From Paramarasmius palmivorus (Eukaryota > Basidiomycota > Agaricomycetes > Agaricales > Marasmiaceae), in the NCBI GenBank assembly GCA_037176845.1, contig JAYKXP010000005.1:248001-312000 (forward strand): 64,000 nt of DNA, in the 5' to 3' direction. Positions within the stretch are counted from its first letter, which is position 1. The number at the start of each line of letters is the position of its first letter. The notes under the pieces were generated by a model. That model saw nothing but the letters and a program-made list of their open reading frames with translations. It ran no database searches and had not been told where the DNA came from. A program made the translations under genes and the position numbers. Shown here one piece after another: positions 35,520 through 45,380 of this stretch.

Positions 35520-36869
35520 CTATAGCTCCGCCCATCCACTGTCTCTTTCTCCACTTTCAGGCCCAGCAACAACTCCCAACACAAATACGATGAGAGACGC
35601 AATCAAGCGCATCTTGAGTCCACGGTAAAGCTGTGGTATACCTGTGTTGTTTAACCAACTCTGCTGTTCCTGTACCTGTACCTGCGACGCTGACGAAGTC
35701 GACATCTTTCTCGATGAAGAAGACATTGACCGCGCGAGCTTGCGAGGTACTGGCGCAGGCGGTAGAGGTATGTACCCCTGCTCCTCCTTGACGATCCTGT
35801 ACATGCAGTCCACTACACCCACATATGGTCTTGGTCTGACGCGTATACAGGTATAAAGCTCGCCTTCCTGCTCGTGAGCCTGGATCTGTAACCGCTTCCG
35901 TACGGTTTCTATTGGTAGAGTAATCAACAACCCCAATGCACTGCTCCCCAGCTCCACCAAGCCCCATACGGCGGTGTTACTATAATACGGATGGAGATGG
36001 AACGCGTTTGCGATGAGTGTTGGGAGTGTTAATGCGAGAAGGGGTCGGATGGTATGTTCGAGCAGTGTTGGAATGAGGAGTGTGGAAGATGTGAATGCTC
36101 GTGAAGGTGGAAGACGAGTGAGTGCATCCAAGGGACCGCTATAGTGCGTGTGGCTATTCTTGGAATTGGATGGCGGTGGAGAAGCCGATTGAACAATCAA
36201 CCTTGTACGCACGATATCTAGCGGTGAAAGTAGCAACCCTGTGAGGATGTGACTCGTTATAGGAATAACGAGGGCGTTGGAGTGAAGAGATTGGAGAAAT
36301 ATGGCTGAGATAAGGTTGTGGACTGTAGGTTGAAGGAATGAAGAGAGGGCGTCGGTGATTGTAGAAGTGAGAAGGGCTTTGAAGAGAGAAGTGTAGCCTT
36401 CATTGGGGTGATTCGTAATGTTACGAAGTAGACCAAGCGGGGACAGTGTCGGTGGTAAAAGAGGAGAAGTTGGCTGCTCCTGCTGTTTGGGCAATGGGCG
36501 AAGCGCAGTAGGCGGCGTTGGAATGGTCGGAGTGGCATCCGGATCTGCAAAATACGAGTCATCCGTCTCGTCTTCTTCCCCTTCACTACTCTCGTCGCCG
36601 TCTTCTTCAACTGCAGACTCTGTAGATTCTTTGGGAAGGTATTGCACCTGCAGAAGAGTACGGGCCACTTCCCATGGCATCGCAATTGCGGTCGAAGTGT
36701 ATTGCATCGAAAATGATTTGAGCAGGTCCGTTAATGTCGTGTCGCCATCGTCAGGAACAGCGATGACAGATGGTGTATGTGTTACTGGGGATGGCTCTGA
36801 GTGGTGAGGAACATGCCATCCATAACTTTCATGAGCATACGAATGTCGTAGGCTCTTCTTGCTGTCCAT
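35520..36869 (-). CDS. ugo1: Ugo1-like mitochondrial carrier-fold protein
   Basis: One uninterrupted exon of 449 aa, unusual in this intron-rich window. Carrier-type PX(D/E)XX(R/K) motifs are visible as PLDIVRTRLIVQS and PIETVRKRLQIQA, and a degenerate N-terminal one in MPWEVARTLLQVQYLP. An acidic insert (DGDESSEGEEDETDD) follows. The C-terminus is hydrophobic (IASLIVFVLGVVAG). This arrangement fits Ugo1 and related SLC25A46-type proteins of the outer mitochondrial membrane, which act in membrane fusion rather than transport. The name rests on motif pattern only. The start codon overlaps the 23-bp direct repeat described at 36868-36890. Confidence 0.75.
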   Translation of the reverse strand: MDSKKSLRHSYAHESYGWHVPHHSEPSPVTHTPSVIAVPDDGDTTLTDLLKSFSMQYTSTAIAMPWEVARTLLQVQYLPKESTESAVEEDGDESSEGEEDETDDSYFADPDATPTIPTPPTALRPLPKQQEQPTSPLLPPTLSPLGLLRNITNHPNEGYTSLFKALLTSTITDALSSFLQPTVHNLISAIFLQSLHSNALVIPITSHILTGLLLSPLDIVRTRLIVQSASPPPSNSKNSHTHYSGPLDALTRLPPSRAFTSSTLLIPTLLEHTIRPLLALTLPTLIANAFHLHPYYSNTAVWGLVELGSSALGLLITLPIETVRKRLQIQAHEQEGELYTCIRVRPRPYVGVVDCMYRIVKEEQGYIPLPPAPVPRKLARSMSSSSRKMSTSSASQVQVQEQQSWLNNTGIPQLYRGLKMRLIASLIVFVLGVVAGPESGERDSGWAEL

Positions 36870-36890
36870 ACTTTATAGGGTTAGGGTCAC
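36868..36890. repeat. 23-bp direct repeat, copy 1
   Basis: The element contains TATAGGGTTAGGGTCAC and is identical to 38869-38891, exactly 2001 bp away. It lies between the Ugo1-like gene and F-box copy A and touches the Ugo1 start codon. Confidence 0.85.
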
Positions 36891-36991
36891 TGGCGGTAGT
36901 GCTTTATGACAAAGCCAAGCGCTCGTCAGCGTCGTCACCGGTCGTGACTCACTTGTTCGTCCAAATTACCACCTTGCTATCTACACACGAG

Positions 36992-38743
36992 CTACGAATC
37001 TTGGAATTCCCATGAAATACAACATATAAACAAATTCCTCTCGAGCACAGCTACTCTTTCTTCGATACCAGGCAGACTCTGTTCCTTGCCAACGAACTCC
37101 ATCTCTACAAAGGCAGCCCTGAGAGCAGAAACATCACCTCTCCCCAACAAATCGAGACGTGGACCAGTCCTTTCCTCGACCACGTCTAAAATCAACCCCA
37201 TCTGCGAGCTATCAGGAGATGGCGTTTCAGAGTCATCCAAGTAGAGTTTGACCAGTTTGGGAAGGACAGCCCGTGCGCGATTTGTTGAGAGCGAGAGTAG
37301 TGGACATATTCTGCCGATAATGTCACGAATTCCGCCGTTGTTTGGATTCATCATCCCTGTCCTGTTTTTATCCATTCTACCCACGTATACTTCGAGAGTT
37401 TCCAAGCACTCTAATCCTTCTAGAACCATCGAAAACAGTGATAAAAAGCACTCGTCGATGCTCCACGGTGCAATAACCACACGAAGAGAGCTCAAAGCGC
37501 ACGAAGAGCGTTCAAGTACGGAAGAAAAGGATCGCAAACCCTCGCAGATGGAATCCAAACTATCCGACTCTCCAAATCCCACGTTAAGTCTTTTCAGAGA
37601 TGGAAGGGTAAGGGATCCCAGCAAAGCACGGAGTATCTCGGGTGACTTTGGATAAAAACATAACACTCGAAGGCGCGGAAGCGCCACGAGTTCGATAGCG
37701 TCGTCCCAACGTGGTCCATCTTCCCACTCGACTTGCCTGTATATCTCAAGCGACTCGAGCCAACGGCAATGTGTCACGAGAAAACGAAAATCGGTGTAAT
37801 GGGACGAAAAGTTGACACTGATGGATTTGAGCTGACTCCATCGAACGCAGCCAGGATTTCCCATCGGATCTGTTATTGCATTCGTCCTGATACCCTGGAG
37901 GCAAGGTGCATTGTAGATAGCGTTCCAAAAACGACGGCTGGTTTGGAAAATGTTATTGACCCTGGGCATACCATGGTAATCTAGCCTGCGTAGGGATAAA
38001 AACTTTGTCTCGTCCGGTAAGGCATGGTCTAGAGCTTCCCAGTGCAGACCGATGAGGGAGAGCGCCTCGCAACGAGAGAACTGGTTCGTCAATGTCCGAA
38101 GGAAATTGAGATCGTGTCTTCCTATTCGTTCCTCTGTCGTCCGACTAGGGTCTTGAACGGCGAAAGGTTCGTAGCACCAGTCGATGGAGATCTCCAGCGG
38201 ATGGTCTCCGGCATTTTCGAGGCACATGTCAAGTAATGGTGTCAAGTCTTTTTTCATCGGTCCATCGAAGCGCACCCATCTGATCCTAGACCAGATGGAA
38301 CGTTGTGCAGTGGCGACGCTTCGCCAGTGAACAGAAACATGACAAAGGGTTATAGCCAAACTGGTGAGCCGATAAGTTCTTAATCCATTTCGCGGTGTCG
38401 ATCGGCCGACGTGAAGGCGAATACGAAGCTGAAGGAAAATACGCTCCAAAATCTCCGCAGGAAGTCGTCGTATCGGTGCCAACCAACTCCTACGTTCCTC
38501 GATCTTTCGATTCAACAACTCCCGCTCGCGTTCTAGCCGCTCCAATGTCTGACGAATACTTTCAATCTCCTCGTCGTATCTCTGTAGCTCCTGCTCCTCT
38601 TCCTGCAGAGCGACCCTTGTGTACGCAACGTCTGGAGGTGTTGGTGGATGATTTGAACGAAGGGTAGCAGGCGGAATGGCTGGGTAGTGGCATGTGGGTA
38701 GAATTGTGGTTTTGCAGTCGATACAGCGGGGGCTGCTGGCCAT
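36992..38743 (-). CDS. F-box protein, tandem copy A
   Basis: A single exon of 583 aa. The N-terminus MASSPRCIDCKTTILPTCH carries CxxC and CH pairs that could bind zinc. A coiled coil follows (EEEQELQRYDEEIESIRQTL, LERERELLNRKI). Then comes the F-box core IRRLPAEILERIFLQL, typical of the large basidiomycete F-box-like family. The rest is a leucine-rich solenoid-like region without strict repeats. The neighbour at 38901 is a clear paralogue in the same orientation. It is probably an SCF substrate receptor; the target is unknown. Absence of introns in both copies is uncommon here and could reflect a retro-derived ancestor, which is an inference only. Confidence 0.85.
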   Translation of the reverse strand: MASSPRCIDCKTTILPTCHYPAIPPATLRSNHPPTPPDVAYTRVALQEEEQELQRYDEEIESIRQTLERLERERELLNRKIEERRSWLAPIRRLPAEILERIFLQLRIRLHVGRSTPRNGLRTYRLTSLAITLCHVSVHWRSVATAQRSIWSRIRWVRFDGPMKKDLTPLLDMCLENAGDHPLEISIDWCYEPFAVQDPSRTTEERIGRHDLNFLRTLTNQFSRCEALSLIGLHWEALDHALPDETKFLSLRRLDYHGMPRVNNIFQTSRRFWNAIYNAPCLQGIRTNAITDPMGNPGCVRWSQLKSISVNFSSHYTDFRFLVTHCRWLESLEIYRQVEWEDGPRWDDAIELVALPRLRVLCFYPKSPEILRALLGSLTLPSLKRLNVGFGESDSLDSICEGLRSFSSVLERSSCALSSLRVVIAPWSIDECFLSLFSMVLEGLECLETLEVYVGRMDKNRTGMMNPNNGGIRDIIGRICPLLSLSTNRARAVLPKLVKLYLDDSETPSPDSSQMGLILDVVEERTGPRLDLLGRGDVSALRAAFVEMEFVGKEQSLPGIEERVAVLERNLFICCISWEFQDS

Positions 38744-38868
38744 GATTCAGACACTGAAAATAAAACTTGAGTTCGCTGTGATTCATTGACAGCAAAAAAA
38801 TGATGAACCTTTCATGTAACGTGGACGGCCTCTGTTCTGAACAAAAATCAACTCGAATGAGCGTGCCT

Positions 38869-38891
38869 ATACTTTATAGGGTTAGGGTCAC
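38869..38891. repeat. 23-bp direct repeat, copy 2
   Basis: Identical to 36868-36890. It lies between the start of F-box copy A and the stop of F-box copy B, 10 bp from the latter. Confidence 0.85.
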
Positions 38892-38900
38892 AGGGAAATA

Positions 38901-40666
38901 CTACGACTCTACGAAATCCCATAAAATACTACATTCGATCAAATCCCTCTCGAGAGCAGCAACTCGGTCTTCAATACCAGGCAGTTCCTGTTTCTTTCCA
39001 ATTAAACATACGGATATTGAGACATCTCTGAGAGCAGAAATGTCCTTTCTCCCCGAGGCATCAAGACGTGGACCAGTTCTTTCCTCAACCACGTCTAAGA
39101 CGGACCCCATTTGTGAACTAGGGTATGGTGCTGTAAAACCGTCGTCCAAGTGGAGTTCGACCAGTTTGGGAAGAATAGTCTGAGAACGGTTCGACGAGAG
39201 TGAGAGTAGTGAACATATTCTGCCAATAATGTTGTGCAATGATCCACCTGTGCCTGGATTCGTCCTTCCCCTGTCAGATGGTGTGTCCACATATAATTGA
39301 AGGCACTCCAAACATGACAACTGTTCCAGAACCTCTGGAAGAAGTGATAAAAAGCGTTCGTTGATACTACGCGGTCTGATAACCACACACAGCATGGTCA
39401 AAGCACACGAAGAGCGCTGGAGCATGGAAGAGAAGGTCTGCAAACTCTCGCAGACGGAATCCAAATTATCCGACTCTCCGAACCCAAAGTCTAGTCTTTC
39501 GAGAGACGGAAGGGTAAGAGCTCTTAGCAGAGCATGGGAAACCACCGATGAAGTGGTTTCAAAGGAAAGCTCTTGAAGGTGCGGAACCACCACTGGAATG
39601 ATAGTTTCATCCCACTCTGGTTCATCTTCATCGTCTTCTTCGAAACCTGCAAAAGGCACGTCTATTTCCAGCGATTCGAGCTGGCAGCAATGCGTGACGA
39701 GGAAAAGGAAATCGCGGTAATAGACCAAATAGTCGACGTGGATGGACTTGAGCTGATTCCATGGTACACGCCCAGGATGTTCCATCGGTTCTAGTATCGT
39801 ATCGAAACTGATACCTTGGAGGCGAGGTGCACTGTAAATAGCGTTCCAAAAACGACCGTTTGTTTTGAAGACGTTGTTGTCTCTGAATCTTTGAGGGTCG
39901 TAGCGTAAGCTGCGTAGCAGTGGAAATGTTGTTCCATGCGGGAAGACATGGTCTAGAGCCTCCACCTCCAAATCAGTGATAGAGAGGACCTCACAACGAG
40001 GAAACTGGTTCGTCAATGTCCGAAGGAGATGAATGGCATGTGTTCCCATTCGTTCTACTATTGCCGAAGTCGAGGATTGGATGGTGGAGTAGGCCAAGGG
40101 AAACTTGATGGAGATCTCGAGCGGATGGCTAGCAGCATTTTCAAGAAAGATGTCGAGTAGCGGAGTCAAGTCATTTTTCATTGTTATGTGGGGATCATTG
40201 CGCGCCCATTTGATTCTAGACCAAATGGAGCGTTGTGCAGTGGCAACGCTTCGCCAGTGAAAAGAGACATGAGAAAGGGTTATAGCTGAACTGGTGAGCT
40301 GATAGCGTCCTTTCCCTTGTCTTGGTCCAACAATATTGAGGCAGGTTGGAAGCTGAACGAAAATACGCTCTAGAATCTCCACGGGAAGTCGTCGTATCGG
40401 TGCCAACCAACTCCTACGCTCCCCAATCTTTCGCGTCAACAACTCCCGCTCGCTTTCTAGCCTTTCCAATGTCTGACGAAGACTCTCGATCTCCTCGTCG
40501 TATCTCTGTAGTTCCTGCTCCTCTTCCTGCAGAACGACCCTTATGTACGCAACGTCTGAATGCGTCGGTGTGTGATTTGAGCGGAGGGTAGCAGTCGGAA
40601 CGGCTGGGTAGTGACATGTGGGTAGAATTTTGGTTTTACAGTTGATACAACGGGGGCTGCTAGCCA
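38901..40666 (-). CDS. F-box protein, tandem copy B
   Basis: A single exon of 588 aa, paralogous to copy A along its whole length: MASSPRCINCKTKILPTCH, the same coiled coil, IRRLPVEILERIFVQL, then HWRSVATAQRSIWSRI and DLTPLLD in common. Divergence is greater in the C-terminal LRR-like half, where copy B has an acidic insert (FEEDDEDEPEWDE). The open frame runs upstream to 40778, but the paralogue and the first ATG place the start at 40666. Confidence 0.85.
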
Positions 40667-41448
40667 TGAGTACTGAGTCACTAAGAATGTCGCTTGAGTT
40701 TACTGATCCATTGAGAGCAGAAAACTTTATACCTCTCGTGCGACCAGAACCTACCTTGCCCTGGTCAAGAAAAAACACTGACAGCTCGTTGCTCGAACGA
40801 GCGCTCAGACTCAGAGAAGGGCACTTGTTCTCACGTGGTGTTTACCTGGTCCGTGCGCACTCCAGAAAGCTATAAAACCGAGACGAAATCATTTGGTATC
40901 CTTACCACTCTGGCCTTTTGGCTTAGATCAAGTGTAGTATCTGTTCTTACAAGATTAACCTCTTGTATAATGGCACCGCCATTATTGAAGGTTATGCAAT
41001 TTTTGCCGCCCCCGCCCTTCGAGCTCTGCTTGCAACTCGGAGGCACGATGACCTTGCTATTGCAGTATCAGCCTGTGTCGTCAGGGGAATCCCATTTTCG
41101 GGATTTGCTTTTCTCGTTCTCTTTTTGTTGCCCTTCTATGCGACGCTTTTGTTTGAAGTGTTGCGGGATACAACAAATGGATTGCTGAGGATTGTGGATT
41201 TGTGGATGGCCTTTCAATTTTGTAGTGTAGACTAGGTATTGATGTAACTTGTACAAATTTCAAAATACATTACTTTAATTTTTGGTGGCTCGAGCGTCAA
41301 GCTGGCTCAAGCATGGACGCGTACGAACGCTTCAGGTCGTACATACACTACGATTGTGGGCAGTGTTTTGACCTGGCAGTGAGATATTGACTTCGCAACA
41401 CCCCGCTTGAACTCGCGCCAATGTCTAGACGTCTGAATGAAAAAGACA
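40667..41448. other. Intergenic with a hydrophobic open frame of doubtful status
   Basis: Upstream of F-box copy B. A plus-strand frame at 40963-41235 would encode a mostly hydrophobic segment (GFAFLVLFLLPFYATLLFEV) but has no ATG at its start, only a possible acceptor before it. It could be a last exon or a relic of a membrane-protein gene. I cannot find a matching upstream exon. Confidence 0.25.
41440..41444 (-). terminator. RNA polymerase III T-run of the third initiator tRNA
   Basis: Five T residues on the minus strand, 4 nt after the tRNA 3' end. Confidence 0.65.
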
Positions 41449-41527
41449 TAGCAGCAACTTGTTTCGATCAAGTGACCTCGGGGTGACACCATATGGGCCC
41501 CGCGCGCTACCACTGCGCCATGCTGCT
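41449..41527 (-). tRNA. Initiator tRNA-Met (CAT) with a 7-nt intron
   Basis: The mature 72-nt sequence is identical to the two plus-strand copies at 35.0 and 35.3 kb. The intron at 41485-41491 (TGGTGTC in tRNA sense) is at position 37/38, unrelated to the other two introns and only 7 nt long. The gene is inverted relative to the other copies. Confidence 0.93.
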
Positions 41528-42038
41528 CTGTGCACTATACAAATTTAGTAGCAATCACTCTTCGTAATAGGACCACCTAGGGCGATGCATTAAATATAAT
41601 GAACCAGGCTGAAAGCTACCCTGCGCATTCCAAAGAGACGATTCCATAGAGACGACTCAAAACTCGTCATCGTTATAGTGTATAAAAGGCGGTACAAGAA
41701 TAGCATCATGTTTGTAGACAGGTATACCACTAATACCGCATCCATCTCGACCAAACCATAGCTCAAGGTCATCCCAAAAGACCGTTACGACGAGCTTGAG
41801 ATTTTGACAGCTTGAACATGTAATGGCAGACAAAAGTTGCTATTTTTGCTACAAAGGGCGCTTGCCGAAAGAACCGCGGTTTCCAACAAACGCCCACGAG
41901 GACATTGGCATTGCGTTGGCACAGAAAACAAGAAATGCACAGCTGCGGGACTCACAACACGTTTTTCCAAACCCAGTCCTCATTTTTCTCCTCAAATGTC
42001 CACGTCTAGGATACGATAACCACCGATAACCCCCAGCT
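41528..42038. other. Intergenic
   Basis: No gene is supported between the third tRNA and the DUF6699 gene. Confidence 0.5.
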
Positions 42039-43477
42039 ATGCCCCTTCCCACAGGAAACCTCTACGACAATCATCTTATCCATGGTGGTTTCTATAGGCA
42101 CATTGACGACCTCAGTGTTCCATGGCTTCCTTCGCCCATAGTGTTGCCCCGGGAGTTGCCTGCATTCGAGGAGACGGGTTCAGGGTCTTTGGATGGATCG
42201 AGGAGCACTCATATGACTGCTTCGCCTCAGACCTTTACATCTTCGATCGTCGGTGAAAGAAACTCTCAGGCGCAGACGCAAACGCAACCCCAACCCCAAG
42301 CCCAAACCCAAACCCAAACGCAGACACGAACAGGAACGCACGGAACAGACAGGAACGTTCTTCGATCCAAGAGCGGAGGTTGGTTATTGAGAATTATCAG
42401 GAAGATTTTGCGCAGACGAGATCGTTTTCACCAAGCCCAGATACACCGAAACACGCCTCCGCCTCAGGCCCAGGATCGACAATGGCCATTATTCAAATGG
42501 AACGGACCGTTTCCACCGACACCTCCGATGCAAGTCGTACCTCTATCAGAGTGGAAAGCTTGGGGGTACTATGTCGCTCCGTATGTAAACGGGACTTTTG
42601 TCAAGAATAATTGCAAGTCGCCGTGCACTGTCTTCACATCATGCGGCTAACGTTAAGCTAGCTCCTCGTTCTAGACGCGCACCTCCGCAGCTTGACCTCG
42701 AAGCCATGTTTGATTCCTTACGAATGTACGTCCTTGTACCATTTTCCTTTGCACTAATGCTAACCCTTACCTAGTCCAGATCCTCAAGACCCATATCCAA
42801 CTGAATCCTTTCATCCTGAAAGGTGGTGTCGGGGTCAAAGACTTCCTTCGCTCCCACCTCGGCCATCACTTTGGACACCTCTCACTCCAGGCCAACCCCT
42901 TCCATTTCCCTGGGAAACCCAACTAAACCCCGCTCTAACACTCCTGGACACACCCACGCACACACCAACTCTCGAATGGAACATCTCCCGACCCAACGCC
43001 GCAGAATTTATCATGTTCAACACAGGACCTAACGGCAACATGTCATTACTGAGAAAACCGGATTATCTGCAACCTGCGACTTGGCCGTGGGTTACGCATA
43101 TGTATCTCAACGGAATCGCGTTTAGTGAAGAAGGTGAAGGATGGTGGACGAGGGATTGTAAACTTCCTTGGCCTGTTACGGTGCAGAATAGGGAAGGGAA
43201 TGAAGGGGTGTTGCTTGATGATTTGTTTTATGCGATTCAAATCAACTTTGCTACGCCAGTTGGGAGGAGAGATTGGGAAAAGTGGCCAGAGGCGGTCAAG
43301 GAGCGCGCAAAACAGGCGTATCGTGTACGTCTGTCGTACCCTGATGAGCAGACAGAGATGTCTAGGGCGTTACTAAGGGCAGATTGGTTGGGTGTGGATG
43401 TTTACTTGTATGGTTTACGACCTAGTTCTTTCATGGACCCAGGATGGACATTATTAATGGGCCCTAAGCCCCCTTGA
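42039..43477 (+). CDS. DUF6699-domain protein
   Basis: Three exons: 42039-42580, 42675-42725, 42775-43477 (431 aa). The first half is disordered, with a Gln-Thr/Pro dipeptide run around 42270-42330 and a basic patch (RIIRKILRRRDR). The second half has LEWNISRPNAAEFIMFNTG, KLPWPVTVQNREG, VLLDDLFYAIQINFATPVGR and WLGVDVYLYGLRPSS, the pattern of DUF6699, which is frequent in Agaricomycetes and has no known function. The 94-bp first intron is long for this window; skipping it would end the protein at a TAA at 42648-42650. The shorter form ending there could be an intron-retention product. Confidence 0.78.
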
Positions 43478-43834
43478 CACCGACGACGATTGTAACGACC
43501 TGACATTGTAATTTATCTTCTTATCTATTAATCGTTGACACAGTAGATATTGTATCGTGTATCATAAGGCGTAGAAACTGTTCGTTGCGTGTAAAGGAAG
43601 GAGAGGAGTGCAGAGTGTAAGGTACAATAATACACATCGAAAAACCCACTTGACAATAACACAGTGCGCAGGAACCAGATCAGAAAGAGCCCATCTAACA
43701 ACACAAACACGCTCGCCTCTAAGAAGTTACAATTTAAGGAATAAAAATGCGCGAGTCCTGTATGAGAGAGAAACCGTGTAAAGGCTAAAGGAGGAGTGGC
43801 TGCGATTTGTCCATGAAGGCGTCTGGAAATGGGT
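43478..43834. other. Intergenic, convergent 3' ends
   Basis: Lies between the DUF6699 stop and the Nudix stop. Nothing recognisable. Confidence 0.5.
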
Positions 43835-45307
43835 TTACGATGAAAAGATCCACCACCCGGCAAAGGCGAGACCAAAGATGATAGCCAAAGCACGAGCGAC
43901 AATCACAACGACTAGCGCCTTGCGAATCGATGCGTAGAATGTGCTCAATGCTTGACCTGACCAGTTTATTCTTCGATCGTTAACACCGCCGGAACGAATG
44001 CTGGCTTCCCAGCCTCGAACGACTTCTCTGTAACGTTTACCAAAGACCCTGAACGAAGCGATGTCAGAAAAGCACATGTATGCGCGATAAGAATGCTCAC
44101 CAAATCCAAAAGTTCACATCAGGGTAAGAGAACCTGGGGAACACACTAGCCAAGCTAGGTGCGACGACCTCCATTCTCAAAGCTTCTGGTGTATGATAGG
44201 GCAGGTTCATGACGTTTCCAAGAGGCGAGGATGCTCTAGATTCCCTCGGCAAATCTCCCGCAACTTTTACATCCGCCATGGACGGTGAGTTGTAGTTGGG
44301 GTACTCGTTTGTAGGAAGGATCATGTATGACATCAAGTCAAGTGTCATTCCTAGGGACAATCCCCAAAGTTTCAAAACGCTGGGGTCCTGAGCAGGTGGT
44401 GTAGAGAAAGAAGGTTCGATAATGATGGCTGGGAACTCCATGCTGCCGACCAAAACACGGACAAGAAGCTTCAGAGCGACAGAGTGTTTCGGGGCAAGAC
44501 GAGAGGCGGCGTCGACAGTAACAGTCGACCATTTGGGTGGCCTTTGGGGAGAGACCAGTGATGCTAAAGGCGTCCAATGAAGTGTAGTGGAAGGAATGGG
44601 GTCGGGCGGAGGTGCCTGGGGTGTGACTTGGAGGAATACAAAGGGAGAAAGAATCATAAGAAGACGTTTCCCGAGAGATGTCGTGATCTCCCGGTCATCG
44701 AGTTGACCGATACACATGTAATTTTTTTCGGCAAGATCAATGCCTATTTCTTCCCAGGTTTGACGCAGAGCTAATGAACATCGTCAGAGTGAGACTATAT
44801 GCAACGTTTGTATTGCTTACCGGTGTACATTCCACCTTCATCGTCAGACTCTGTTCGACCGCCCGGAAAAGCAACATGAGCTTCATTACGCCGAGCTCTG
44901 GGTTGAGAGACGACAGCTTCCTCTGGTGAAGGCGTATCTCGTTTCAAAAAGAGAATTTCTGGTTGAGCATCAGGGGCATTAACCCACTCTTGTTGGAAGA
45001 ATTCGGACAGGGAAGGTTGAGCAGTCTGCGCAGCAGGTGGAGGTGGGCATGAGGAACCAGGAACGATGCGGATAAGTATGGCTACTGCTGCTCTTCGCGG
45101 CTCTGTACCAAGACAAGTCAGTAAATGTTGAGCGAGATATTACAGAGGGTCGTACGGGTCCTCGGAGAAGCAATGATACGGGGAGGGGTTGTGCGAATTC
45201 TGTGAAGTGCTCTGGATAGCCAGGGAGTCACGGAAATTGATTTTTCTATGATTAATGATTAGAAGACCTAGAAAACTCGGAAATTTAGCAGACTTACCAC
45301 TTGCCAT
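43835..45307 (-). CDS. Nudix hydrolase of the CoA-pyrophosphatase (NUDT7/8, Pcd1) type with C-terminal membrane segment
   Basis: Five exons: 45307-45298, 45245-45156, 45102-44821, 44770-44101, 44048-43835 (421 aa). The Nudix box is AFPGGRTESDDEGG with TALRQTWEEIGI. The PGG-R-x-E-x-x-D spacing is that of the UPF0035/CoA diphosphatase group, and RQ replaces the usual RE. RRAAVAILIRIVPG precedes the box. The C-terminal part is longer than in Pcd1 and ends in a hydrophobic helix (VVVIVARALAIIFGLAFAGW), so the protein may be a tail-anchored membrane enzyme. The first coding exon has only 10 nt. The gene is head-to-head with MTQ2 across 73 bp. Confidence 0.86.
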
Positions 45308-45380
45308 GGTGAAAGTGAACGGTAGAGTAGCAAGTTGCCGCACGCGACCCTCATCCCCAAAATTTCGTGAAATTCCCACG
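45308..45380. promoter_or_regulatory. 73-bp shared promoter between the Nudix gene and MTQ2
   Basis: Only 73 bp separate the two divergent start codons, so the 5' leaders and core promoters must overlap or be extremely short. Confidence 0.6.

Noticed and set aside
36868..38891. TTAGGG-like sequence as telomeric DNA
   Set aside because: Only two TTAGGG-type units per site; these are short elements inside the tandem duplication and not a telomere.
40667..40778. N-terminal extension of F-box copy B
   Set aside because: The frame is open but starts with GTG and is not shared with copy A, whose ATG aligns with 40666.
42270..42335. Gln-Thr/Pro repeat as a mobile or CRISPR-like repeat
   Set aside because: It is an in-frame dipeptide microsatellite within the disordered part of the DUF6699 protein.
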